A DNA stretch of 40,693 nucleotides from positions 1 through 40,693 of the forward strand of contig JAISWI010000016.1 of NCBI GenBank assembly GCA_031270865.1, read 5' to 3'. The stretch is from Oscillospiraceae bacterium (lineage in GTDB: Bacteria > Bacillota > Clostridia > Christensenellales > Aristaeellaceae). Both the position numbers and the translations under genes were made by a program. Positions within the stretch are counted from its first letter, which is position 1. Each line of letters opens with the position of its first letter. Below, piece by piece: positions 1-11,644 of the stretch. Under the pieces are notes generated by a model. That model was not told the origin of the DNA. It searched no databases and was given only the letters and a program-made list of their open reading frames with translations.

Positions 1-2
1 TC

Positions 3-261
3 CTGCTGGACGGCAGGCTGGAGATTGACAACAACCGGGCTGAGCGTTCATTCAAGCCGTTTGTTATAGGTCGCAAGAATTGGTTGTTCGCCAACACGCC
101 ACGCGGCGCGCGGGCCTACACCGTCTACTACAGTATCATCAGACCGTCAAGGAGAACGGTTGAACCTCTACAAGTATCTCACCGATGTATTCCGCAACGC
201 CCCTAACGGCGTTCCTATCGAGCAGCTCCTGCCCTGGCCGGCCAAGCTCGTTGACCTTTGA
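3..261 (+). pseudogene. IS66-family transposase, C-terminal remnant (frameshifted, cut by window edge)
   Basis: The first frame reads [20 protein letters not shown] and then [13 protein letters not shown], the C-terminal signature of IS66-type DDE transposases (the catalytic Glu lies in the NNRAER segment). The frame breaks after SII near position 138; the next frame carries TVKENG; after a second break near 162 a third frame carries [14 protein letters not shown] and ends at TGA 259-261. Both breaks fit single-base deletions, so the gene is dead. The 5' part lies outside the window. No terminal inverted repeat could be identified in the following 400 bp. This is a relic of an insertion sequence; activity is excluded unless the breaks are sequencing errors. 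Confidence 0.85.
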
Positions 262-551
262 CGGGGGTATTGTCTCAGGGTCGTCTTGCGGTCTTTGGGT
301 ACTGTTATGTTTGACGAATACCATCCGTCAACACAGTTTTCCATTGATTTCACTTGCCTTTTTATCAACCATTTTGTTTCTATAGGTGCCAAAGTCAAGT
401 TACACCACAACTTATACCATTTTTCAATATGCTATAACATGTTACACCTCCAATATTAATAAATATGGCTTTTAAATTAGGGTCTACCTAGAAATCAACC
501 TTTAGTTCCATACGGCTCATGTTAGGAACGGTGTCAAAAGTGAAGCTGGGC

Positions 552-593
552 AAAAAATCCCGGCCAGCCCCATAAAACAAGGGGAAGGCCGGG
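552..593 (-). terminator. Intrinsic terminator of the glycosyltransferase-lacZ operon
   Basis: On the minus strand a stem CCCGGCC/GGCCGGG continued by CCCC/GGGG (with two small internal mismatches) encloses a short AT-rich loop and is followed by a run of six T (complement of A552-557). It lies about 90 nt beyond the lacZ stop. The rest of 262-683 is AT-rich and holds no gene that I can support. Confidence 0.85.
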
Positions 594-683
594 AATGGGT
601 CATTATAATAGGGGAGATATCACCAAAACGGCAGAGGACGCGACGCGAATCCCCACAGTCGGCACAGAGATCCCACCTCCGCC

Positions 684-5112
<4,429 letters not shown>

Positions 5113-5118
5113 AAAGGG

Positions 5119-5147
5119 ATTTTAGCATAGGCGGCGGGGCCGGTCAA
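5119..5147 (-). promoter_or_regulatory. Sigma-A-type promoter for the glycosyltransferase-lacZ operon
   Basis: TTGACC (complement of 5142-5147), a 17-nt spacer and TAAAAT (complement of 5119-5124), with an upstream TG giving an extended -10. Transcription should start at about 5112, i.e. on or next to the annotated start codon, so the mRNA may be leaderless or carry only about 12 nt if the ATG at 5100 is used. Confidence 0.75.
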
Positions 5148-5236
5148 TGGTACGCGCGGCGGCGTTTTTTGAGAATCTGTCCGCGATAGGGCGGGCATAA
5201 TGATGGTGAAGGATTTGTCGACAAGGGGGTAAAGAT

Positions 5237-5785
5237 ATGCGTAAAAGGCGTTTCAGTATAAGCGCGTTGGCGGTTGTGCTGGTGGGGTTGTCGGTAGTGA
5301 CGCTAGGTTTCGCGTTGTTAAGGGGCGCGGAGGTGGGCGAGGATGGGTTGGAGACAGGGAGAGCTGACGCGTCGAGGGTAGCGGCAGGCGCGACGCAGCT
5401 TCAAACGATTCATTATCAGCGATGCGGGCATAGCGTGACGAGGTCGGTGGAAGCGCAGCCCGAATGGGCGGGGATGACGCCGGAAGAGTTGGCGGGCAGG
5501 CTGGATATGGGTTGGAGGGTGACGGATTTCTCGCCGGGAAGGATTACGATGAGCAAGAATGTAATGCTGTTCTGTCCGCAGCATTATGTGTTGATGCCGG
5601 ATGAGACGGGCCAGGTGTGCGTATGGACGAACCGGTACGGGGAAGGGATGGAGAGGGTGCGCGACACGTCGGTGACGCTGGCTGATTTGCCGGAGGCGCA
5701 GCGCGAGTTGGTGCGGGTAGGCGTAGCGTTTGACTCGGAGACGCTAGCGGATCAATATCTGACGACGCAGGCGTCAGGGGATTGA
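5237..5785 (+). CDS. Membrane-anchored or secreted protein with BofC-like C-terminal region
   Basis: 182 aa. Residues 1-30 form a basic start and a hydrophobic segment (signal peptide or anchor) with no lipobox. The body has a Cys-containing stretch IHYQRCGHSVTR, then GMTPEELAGRL and FCPQHYVL. It ends with a block resembling the BofC C-terminal domain of Clostridia (a small beta unit, then LPEAQRELVRVGV and a terminal helix). BofC acts in the Bacillus forespore intermembrane space on the SpoIVB checkpoint; a role here is inferred from similarity judged by eye. The ribosome site AAGGGGG lies 7 nt before ATG 5237. The gene stands alone, divergent from the glycosyltransferase. Codon use is odd: 14 GCG against no GCC, and 8 AGG among 16 Arg codons, unlike most neighbours. 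Confidence 0.6.
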   Translation: MRKRRFSISALAVVLVGLSVVTLGFALLRGAEVGEDGLETGRADASRVAAGATQLQTIHYQRCGHSVTRSVEAQPEWAGMTPEELAGRLDMGWRVTDFSPGRITMSKNVMLFCPQHYVLMPDETGQVCVWTNRYGEGMERVRDTSVTLADLPEAQRELVRVGVAFDSETLADQYLTTQASGD

Positions 5786-5803
5786 GCGTTAACCCAAAGC
5801 CTT

Positions 5804-5907
5804 GAGGAACAACTTACCCTGGCCACGAGGGTCCAGCGTCACGCTGGTCAGGGGGTCAAGGGGGGTGAAACCCCCTTGCGGGGTCTGGGGCAGCGCCCCA
5901 GCGTCCC
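5804..5907 (+). repeat. Family-1 palindromic intergenic repeat, copy A
   Basis: A 104-bp element containing three hairpins in a row: CCAGCGT/ACGCTGG, CAAGGGGG/CCCCCTTG and CTGGGGC/GCCCCAG. It begins 18 bp after the stop of the BofC-like gene. The same sequence, with a few substitutions, recurs at 5991-6094 (inverted), 28437-28513 (inverted, truncated) and 40527-40632. A tail with a GGGCGAAGCCC hairpin (to about 5940) is also shared with the copy at 28.4 kb and the window end. Confidence 0.95.
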
Positions 5908-5990
5908 AACCCTCGTAAACCCCCGTAAAGGGCGAAGCCCCTAAAGTTGGTTTCTGCCCTGCGGGGCTAAGGTTTGTTGGTTTCGGCCGG

Positions 5991-6094
5991 GGGACGTGGG
6001 GCTCCGCCCCACACCCCGCAAGGGGGTTTCACCCCCCTTGACCCCCTGACCAGCGTGACGCTGGACCCTCGTGGCCAGGGTAGGTTGTTCCTCC
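5991..6094 (-). repeat. Family-1 palindromic intergenic repeat, copy B (inverted relative to copy A)
   Basis: The reverse complement matches copy A over about 104 bp with only a few differences (for example GGGCGGAGCCCC for GGGCAGCGCCCC in the third hairpin). The two copies face each other across about 83 bp containing the small hairpins GGGCGAAGCCC and CCCTGCGGGG. It ends 20 bp before the stop of the regulator gene. Together the pair could form a very long cruciform or a bidirectional RNA structure between two convergent genes. Confidence 0.95.
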
Positions 6095-6113
6095 ATGTCC
6101 CCCGCTCACATGG

Positions 6114-6485
6114 TTACCCCGCCGCCTCCTCCGCAATCCTCTTGATAGCGGCATAGGTCTCCGCGCTTAGTATGTGCTCCAGCCTGCACGCGTCGGTCGC
6201 CGCTATATCGTCTGGCACGCCTATCCCGCGCAGCCAGGCATGCAACGTCGAATGCCGCTCTAGCACCGCCTCCGCCGCGACCTTACCCTCCACGGTCAGC
6301 GTGATGAACCCATCCCCATCTACCGCTACATACCCTGACTGGCGCAGCTTCTTCATCGCTACGCTTACGCTTGGTTTGGAAAAACCCATCTCGGCGGCAA
6401 TATCGATCGAGCGCACTGCTCCCCTCGCCCGGCTGATTACCAAAATGGTCTCCAGATAGTCCTCTGCGGACGCTCGTATAGGCAT
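6114..6485 (-). CDS. DtxR/MntR-family metal-dependent transcriptional regulator
   Basis: 123 aa, the size of the two-domain MntR type without an SH3-like domain. The N-terminal winged helix (about 7-70) contains the recognition helix SKPSVSVAMKKL. The dimerisation/metal domain follows. Metal-site positions can be matched to known members: Asp9 and Glu12 (as in MntR), His78, then Cys100, Glu103 and His104 in ACRLEH. The Cys is DtxR-like where Bacillus MntR has Glu, so the set is a hybrid and Mn versus Fe cannot be decided. It ends about 18 residues earlier than Bacillus MntR. Ribosome site GGAGG lies 4 nt before ATG. It follows aspS by 28 nt on the same strand and may be co-transcribed with it. 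No transporter gene lies nearby. Confidence 0.85.
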   Translation of the reverse strand: MPIRASAEDYLETILVISRARGAVRSIDIAAEMGFSKPSVSVAMKKLRQSGYVAVDGDGFITLTVEGKVAAEAVLERHSTLHAWLRGIGVPDDIAATDACRLEHILSAETYAAIKRIAEEAAG

Positions 6486-6513
6486 ATGACCTCCATTAAC
6501 AAGGAAGCAAGCC

Positions 6514-8307
6514 TTAACCTTCCGGCCTCGGCTGTATCTCCGGCCCGCGCAGCCGGATATGAACCTCGCTAAGCTGTTTCTCCGTTACTGGCGCAGGGCT
6601 GCCCATCATCGGCTCCTGCGCGTTCTTGTTCATCGGGAACGCTATCACCTCGCGGATATTGGGTTCCCCTGCCAGCAGCATCACCATTCGGTCCACGCCC
6701 GGCGCTATCCCCGCGTGCGGCGGCGCTCCGAACCTGAACGCGTTATACAGCGCGGGGAACTTACTGGCGACAACCTCCTGGCTTAACCCCGCTATCTCGA
6801 ACGCCCTTACCATCGTGGCCGGGTCGTAGTTTCTTACCGCGCCGCTGGACAGCTCTATCCCGTTGCACACGATGTCATACTGGTACGCCAGTATTTCCAA
6901 CGGCGGCCTGGCATTCAGCGCGTCCAACCCGCCTTGCGGCATCGAGAACGGGTTATGCCCGAAGGCGATCCCGCCCGTCTCCTCATCGCGCTCGTACATT
7001 GGGAAGTCCACTACCCAGCAGAACTTATACTGGCTCTCGTCGATCAACCCTAGCTCCTTGCCCATCCTGGCCCGCGCCAGCCCCGCCAGCCGCGTAACCG
7101 CCGCGCCGACCTCCGCGATCAGCGCTACCGCCGAACCCGGCTGCAGCCCCAGCATGGAGACCAGCCCGGCGCGTACGCTCTCCGGGCAAGCCATCAGCGC
7201 GTTGGCGATCCCGCCCGTTAACGCGCCCGAGTCGTCCAGCCGGAACCAATACGCGTTCGACGCTCCCTGCTCCTTCATGTAGACGCCTAGCGCGTCGAAA
7301 AACCTTCGCGTCTTGGTAAAAGTGTCGACGGCGATGGCGCGTATCTGGCGGCCTTCGAAGAATGGCGGCATGCCGTCCGCGAACAGCGCGGTAACGTCCT
7401 CTATGACCAGCGGGTTGCGCAGGTCCGGTTTATCCGAGCCGTACCGCGCCAGCGCCCTCGCGTACGGTATGCGAGGGAATGGCGGCAGCGTCACCCCGGC
7501 TTCGGTGTTCTCGCGGAAAACCTCATACAGTACTGGCTCTATCGCCGCGAACACATCCTCCTGATCCGCGAACGCCATCTCCATATCCAACTGGTAGAAC
7601 TCGCCCGGCGAGCGGTCCGACCGCGCGTCCTCGTCCCGGAAGCATGGCGCGATCTGGAAATACCTGTCAAACCCCGAGACCATCAGCAGCTGTTTATACT
7701 GCTGGGGCGCCTGCGGCAGCGCGTAGAACTGTCCCGGATGGACGCGGCTGGGGACGATGTAGTCCCTTGCGCCTTCCGGCGAGGAGTTGGTCAGGATGGG
7801 CGTCTGAATCTCCAGGAACCCCTGCGAGCGCATGTGCCGCCTGATCGAATCGATCACGCGTGAGCGCAGCGCGATTTTCCGCTGGTTTGCCGGGTTGCGC
7901 AGGTCTAGGAAGCGGTACTTGAGCCGCAGGTCCTCGCGGCTTTCGCCCGAGGAGGATATATCGAACGGCAGCTGGTCCAAGCACAGTCCCAGCGGCTCTA
8001 TGTCGTCCGGGCCGCCGGGGATAAGCTCGACAGCGCCGGTGGGCATGCGCGGGTTCGGGCTCTCGCGCGGCACGACCGCGCCGGTCACGGCCAGCGTCGA
8101 CTCGATGGGGATGGAGCGAATCTTCGCCAGTACCTCCGGCGTACGCGCGACAGCCTGCGTCGCGCCGTAGAAGTCGCGGATCACAAAGAAGGCCATCGCG
8201 CCAAGGTCGCGCACGTTATCCAGCCAGCCGTTGAGCGTCGCGGTTTGGCCCGCCTGTGTCGCGGTTAGCTCACCGCAGGTGTGGGTGCGTTTCGTGAATG
8301 AAGACAT
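6514..8307 (-). CDS. aspS: Aspartate--tRNA ligase (bacterial type with GAD domain)
   Basis: 597 aa, the usual bacterial AspRS length. Order: N-terminal OB-fold anticodon-binding domain (1-110), class II catalytic core with motif 2 in CFRDEDARSD, the GAD insertion (about 295-420), and motif 3 in PPHAGIAPGVDRM near the C-terminus. It charges tRNA-Asp in the cytoplasm, and possibly tRNA-Asn in organisms using the amidotransferase route. Two segments depart from the common bacterial pattern: the OB fold reads WLDNVRDLGAMAFF where RRRDHGG is usual, and motif 2 continues DRSPGEF where DRQPEF is usual. It has its own promoter; no T-box leader was found in the 128-nt upstream gap. The 3' third shows a shift to ATA/AGG codons. 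Confidence 0.93.
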   Translation of the reverse strand: MSSFTKRTHTCGELTATQAGQTATLNGWLDNVRDLGAMAFFVIRDFYGATQAVARTPEVLAKIRSIPIESTLAVTGAVVPRESPNPRMPTGAVELIPGGPDDIEPLGLCLDQLPFDISSSGESREDLRLKYRFLDLRNPANQRKIALRSRVIDSIRRHMRSQGFLEIQTPILTNSSPEGARDYIVPSRVHPGQFYALPQAPQQYKQLLMVSGFDRYFQIAPCFRDEDARSDRSPGEFYQLDMEMAFADQEDVFAAIEPVLYEVFRENTEAGVTLPPFPRIPYARALARYGSDKPDLRNPLVIEDVTALFADGMPPFFEGRQIRAIAVDTFTKTRRFFDALGVYMKEQGASNAYWFRLDDSGALTGGIANALMACPESVRAGLVSMLGLQPGSAVALIAEVGAAVTRLAGLARARMGKELGLIDESQYKFCWVVDFPMYERDEETGGIAFGHNPFSMPQGGLDALNARPPLEILAYQYDIVCNGIELSSGAVRNYDPATMVRAFEIAGLSQEVVASKFPALYNAFRFGAPPHAGIAPGVDRMVMLLAGEPNIREVIAFPMNKNAQEPMMGSPAPVTEKQLSEVHIRLRGPEIQPRPEG

Positions 8308-8357
8308 AATCGCGCGCCCCTTTGCCGTTATTTACTATTTTATCGCCTGGTTCCCAT

Positions 8358-8386
8358 ATTATAGCATAACGCGGGCGCGGGATCAA
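8358..8386 (-). promoter_or_regulatory. Sigma-A-type promoter of aspS
   Basis: TTGATC (complement of 8381-8386), a 17-nt spacer and a perfect TATAAT (complement of 8358-8363). The leader is about 45 nt and contains AAGGGG 9 nt before the ATG. The GC-rich inverted repeat GCCAGGC/GCCTGGC (8389-8426) just upstream could end transcription from the preceding gene but lacks a T run. Confidence 0.8.
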
Positions 8387-8435
8387 TTGCCAGGCCCGCC
8401 GGCGTTGGGGCCGCGTTCCGCCTGGCTAGCCCTCC

Positions 8436-8972
8436 TCACCCCCGGGAATCCTCAAGCTTTATCGAATCATAAAACCTATAATACTCCTCCCAATCCCCGT
8501 CGGTGAGCGGCCCGTCGCGCCGCGCCAGCCCCTGATATTCAACCCAGCCATCCTCGTTGATGAACACCGCGTGTTCCTGCCAGCCATCCTTGTCAAACAT
8601 CGCTATATAGGCATACTCCTCGCCGGTATCCTCGTCAAAATCACCGACAAACTCGGCGGTTACGCCCATCTCTTCCAGATTAAGTCCCATCTCGGACAGA
8701 AGGCCTGGTACGTCCTCGTCCGGAACGTCCGACAGGACCAACCCTTCATACTCCCTGACACGCGCGGCGGCGAACACGAAAACCAGCTGCCCGTCCGCGC
8801 TCGTCAGCGTGATACGCGTCGATCCAGTAATCCCGTCGATGTTATCAGTTGCGGTGAACCCGTCCGGCACGAGATACGGCGCGTCCTCCCCCGCGAGCGC
8901 CTCAACGGAAACGAACAACACAACCGCCATGATAATGGCAATTATTACTAAAACCAACCTTGTCCTTGGCAT
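8436..8972 (-). CDS. Small secreted or membrane-anchored protein of unknown function
   Basis: 178 aa. Residues 4-28 form a hydrophobic segment (VLVIIAIIMAVVLFVSVEAL) that may be a signal peptide ending near ALAG or an anchor. The rest is acidic and has the look of a single alpha/beta domain: repeated short beta stretches, a central helix VPGLLSEMGLNLEEMGV, and a pair of Trp-containing strands (DGWQEHAVFINEDGWVEYQG). I do not recognise the family. The arrangement resembles small clostridial secreted proteins with paired beta hairpins, but no name is warranted. It sits 69 nt downstream of glmS. Its ribosome site lies inside a strong hairpin (8979-9014), suggesting translational control. Confidence 0.7.
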   Translation of the reverse strand: MPRTRLVLVIIAIIMAVVLFVSVEALAGEDAPYLVPDGFTATDNIDGITGSTRITLTSADGQLVFVFAAARVREYEGLVLSDVPDEDVPGLLSEMGLNLEEMGVTAEFVGDFDEDTGEEYAYIAMFDKDGWQEHAVFINEDGWVEYQGLARRDGPLTDGDWEEYYRFYDSIKLEDSRG

Positions 8973-8978
8973 AACTCA

Positions 8979-9014
8979 CCCTCCCTTGCAGTATATAGAC
9001 GCCGCAAAGGAGGG
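8979..9014. promoter_or_regulatory. Hairpin covering the ribosome site of the 8436-8972 gene
   Basis: Arms CCCTCCCTTGC (8979-8989) and GCAAAGGAGGG (9004-9014) pair over 11 bp with one G-T wobble and a 14-nt loop. On the minus strand the downstream arm contains the GGGAGGG Shine-Dalgarno site 6 nt before the ATG, so the RNA would bury it. Read on the plus strand it is followed by TTTTTG and would look like a terminator, but no plus-strand gene precedes it. Confidence 0.6.
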
Positions 9015-9041
9015 TTTTTGTGCCGTGTATGTTAGATTTTT

Positions 9042-10844
9042 CTATTCCACCGTGACGCTTTTGGCAAGGTTGCGCGGTTTATCCACGCTGCAACCGCGCA
9101 GTATCGCGGTCTCGTACGCTAGACGCTGGAGCGGCAGTATCGCCAGCAGTGGCATCACCTCATCCGGCGCGTCCGGCAGCGTCCACACCTCGTCGGCCTC
9201 GGCGCGAAGGCCCGCCTCGTCCGACTCGCGGCATAACGCCAGCACTCGCGCCCCCCGCGCCTTCACCTCGCGGATGTTGGAGACCGTCTTGGCCGTCAGG
9301 CGCGATTGGGTGCATACCGCCACGACCAGCGCGTCCGACTCGATCAGCGCGATCGGGCCATGCTTCAACTCACCGGCCGCGTAAGCCTCCGCGTTCAGGT
9401 AGGATATCTCCTTGAACTTCAACGCGCCCTCAAGCGCGGTCGCGTAGTCCAGCCCGCGCCCGATGAAGAACACCAGCCTTGGCGCGATGTGCGCCGTCGC
9501 GAAGCGTTCCGCCCGCTCCCTGTCCGCCAGCGCGCCGCGCATCAGTTCGGGAAGTTTGCCCAACTCGCCTTCCCATTCACGCGCGTCGCTGGCCGACAGC
9601 CGCCCGTTCGCCCGCCCCCACTCCAGCGACAGCCGCAGCAGCGCGAGCAGTTGTGTTGTGTAACCTTTCGTCGTCGCGACCGCAATCTCCGGCCCGGCAT
9701 GCATCCATTGGACCGCCTCGGCTTCGCGGGCAATGGATGAATCCTGCGCGTTCACGATCGCCGCCGCCGACGCGCCGCGGCGCTTCGCCTGCCGAAGCGC
9801 GGCCAATGTGTCCGCCGTCTCTCCGGACTGGCTGACCGCCAGGCACAACGTTCCTTCCAGCGAAAGCTCAGGCTCGTAGCGCATCTCGGAGGCGATCATC
9901 ACGTCGGACGGGATGCCGGCTAGCCGTCCCAGCAGTTCCCGCCCGACCATCGACGCGTGATAAGCGGAGCCGCACCCCACGAACACGACGCGGCTCGGAG
10001 CCTCATGCCGCATCAATGGCGCGGCCAGCAGCCGGGCGGCGGCGTCGGCCTGCTCATCCATCTCCTTGTCCATGAAGGTGGTGTGCTCGCCCTTGTCGGC
10101 GGCCTCCTGGTCCCACATGATCGTCTTGGATTGACGGACCGTTATGTTATCATTACGGTCCCACACGATGACCTCGTCGCCGGTCACGCGGGCAACGTCG
10201 CCATCCTCCAACAGCAGCATCTCGCGGGTGTGCGGCAGCAGCGCCGGGATGTCGCTGGCTACATATCCCGCGCCCTGGCCCAGCCCGATCACAAGCGGGC
10301 TGTCCTTGCGGGCGGCGTAGATACGATCCGGCTCGTCGATGTACATAACTACCAGCGCGTACGCGCCGGAGATCACGTCCAGCGTCTTGCGCAGAGCGCA
10401 ATGCAGGTCGCATGTCTCGCCAAGGTATTTGGATACCAGGTGCGCGACGACCTCGGTATCCGTCTGCGAGCGAAACTCGAAGCCCTCCGCCGCGAGTTTC
10501 TGGCGCAGGACGCGCTCGTTCTCGATGATGCCGTTGTGAACAACCGCCAGCTTTCCCGATTTATCGGTATGGGGATGCGCGTTGCAGTCGGTCGGCGCTC
10601 CGTGCGTCGCCCAGCGCGTATGGCCGATGCCGATCCGGCCGTTGACGGGCTGGCCGGAGAGCAGCGACTTGAGTTTATCCAGCGTGCCCGCCGTCTTGCG
10701 GATCTCAATCCTGCGCTGGCCATCCCGCCCGGCCATGACCGCCACGCCCGCCGCGTCGTATCCCCTGTATGAAAGATGCTGCAAACCATCTACCAGCACC
10801 CTTACGGCGTCATCCGCGCCGACTACGCCCATAATCCCGCACAT
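9042..10844 (-). CDS. glmS: Glutamine--fructose-6-phosphate aminotransferase (isomerizing)
   Basis: 600 aa, full length for GlmS. It makes glucosamine-6-phosphate from fructose-6-phosphate and glutamine, the first step towards UDP-GlcNAc for peptidoglycan. Residues 1-220 are the class II glutamine amidotransferase domain with the nucleophile Cys2 exposed after Met removal and the YRGYDAAG motif. Two SIS sugar-isomerase domains follow, and the C-terminus DKPRNLAKSVTVE is diagnostic. Ribosome site GGAGGGG lies 5 nt before ATG. It begins only 19 nt after the spoIIQ-like gene, so there is no room for a glmS ribozyme leader; expression may come from spoIIQ/spoIID transcription or a promoter inside the preceding gene. 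Confidence 0.97.
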   Translation of the reverse strand: MCGIMGVVGADDAVRVLVDGLQHLSYRGYDAAGVAVMAGRDGQRRIEIRKTAGTLDKLKSLLSGQPVNGRIGIGHTRWATHGAPTDCNAHPHTDKSGKLAVVHNGIIENERVLRQKLAAEGFEFRSQTDTEVVAHLVSKYLGETCDLHCALRKTLDVISGAYALVVMYIDEPDRIYAARKDSPLVIGLGQGAGYVASDIPALLPHTREMLLLEDGDVARVTGDEVIVWDRNDNITVRQSKTIMWDQEAADKGEHTTFMDKEMDEQADAAARLLAAPLMRHEAPSRVVFVGCGSAYHASMVGRELLGRLAGIPSDVMIASEMRYEPELSLEGTLCLAVSQSGETADTLAALRQAKRRGASAAAIVNAQDSSIAREAEAVQWMHAGPEIAVATTKGYTTQLLALLRLSLEWGRANGRLSASDAREWEGELGKLPELMRGALADRERAERFATAHIAPRLVFFIGRGLDYATALEGALKFKEISYLNAEAYAAGELKHGPIALIESDALVVAVCTQSRLTAKTVSNIREVKARGARVLALCRESDEAGLRAEADEVWTLPDAPDEVMPLLAILPLQRLAYETAILRGCSVDKPRNLAKSVTVE

Positions 10845-10863
10845 ACGCGCCCCTCCGAAATAG

Positions 10864-11535
10864 TTAATCCCACATAAGCGACGAGTCCAGCGTCATGCCG
10901 TTCTTCTCCCAGTATATGTGTATATGCGTAGGGTCAGACGCTTCCGCCGCCATGAGCCCGCCCGCCGTGCCGACCGACTGTCCGGCGGCCAGGTTGTCGC
11001 CCACCGCGACCGACGCGGTCTTGAGTCCCATCAGGCTTAGCAGCGATCCATCCTCCAGCTTGATCGTCACGGTAAGTCCGTAACGCGCGTTGCTGTTCAC
11101 GGCGTAAACCTTGCCCTCCGTTGGCGAGAGCGCGGGCTCGCCTACCGCGCCGACGACATCCACCGCCGGATGGACTGCCCAGCCGTCGATCGTCTGCTGG
11201 TAGACCAGCTCATTCGGCGAGAATCCGCGGCTCACCACGCCCGACAGCGGCCTGACCCATCGCGGCGGGGGCGTTGGCGTCGGCGTGACGGCGGGTTCTG
11301 GCTCGACGGTCTTCATCACGTCGGCCAGCCGCTGCTGGAACTCGGCTGCCTCGCCCACCGCGACGCTCTCCGGCGGCGGCTGCGATACCGGCTGGCGCGC
11401 CCACAACGCGCTGCCAACGATGACGGCCAGGCACAGCCCCACCATCACGTAGAAACCCTGTTTCTCCATCCAAGCAGTCCACCGCAGGAAACCTTTCCCA
11501 ATCGCGCCCCGCGCCGCCGCTATGCGCTCCTTCAT
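10864..11535 (-). CDS. spoIIQ: SpoIIQ-like membrane-anchored M23 (LytM) domain protein
   Basis: 223 aa from the ATG at 11535, chosen because GGGGGG lies 6-7 nt upstream; a start 14 codons earlier has no ribosome site. A transmembrane helix (about 27-46) is followed by a Pro/Thr linker and an M23 peptidase fold. The metal ligands are kept: HPAVD (His122, Asp126) and the HIH pair (204, 206). Bacillus SpoIIQ lacks a full site whereas clostridial SpoIIQ keeps it, so the latter type fits. SpoIIQ is made in the forespore and binds mother-cell SpoIIIAH across the septum. The gene lies just downstream of spoIID, as in many Clostridia, which supports the name; a vegetative M23 endopeptidase is the alternative. 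Confidence 0.75.
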   Translation of the reverse strand: MKERIAAARGAIGKGFLRWTAWMEKQGFYVMVGLCLAVIVGSALWARQPVSQPPPESVAVGEAAEFQQRLADVMKTVEPEPAVTPTPTPPPRWVRPLSGVVSRGFSPNELVYQQTIDGWAVHPAVDVVGAVGEPALSPTEGKVYAVNSNARYGLTVTIKLEDGSLLSLMGLKTASVAVGDNLAAGQSVGTAGGLMAAEASDPTHIHIYWEKNGMTLDSSLMWD

Positions 11536-11644
11536 AATAAACCCCCCGTTCGCCGTCTTACGCGTACTCGCCCACATGGTTTATTCTGGCGAGACGGGGG
11601 CCGGTCTATTCCGCCGTCAACTAATAATCCGTTACCGCCGCCAA

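Noticed and set aside
139-410. Short overlapping open frames on both strands after the IS66 remnant
   Set aside because: No ribosome sites, and they mirror the transposase relic and AT-rich spacer.
5166-5201. Promoter for the BofC-like gene (TTGAGA ... CATAAT)
   Set aside because: The spacing is 21 nt, too long for a standard promoter, and a sigma-G reading is weak.
8389-8426. GCCAGGC/GCCTGGC inverted repeat as a terminator
   Set aside because: No T run follows and it abuts the aspS -35 box.
8308-8435. T-box leader before aspS
   Set aside because: The conserved T-box core was not found on the minus strand and the gap is too short.
9957-10772. 271-codon open frame antisense to glmS
   Set aside because: Shadow of the GlmS coding sequence, without a start signal or domain.
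10845-10863. glmS ribozyme
   Set aside because: Only 19 nt separate the genes.
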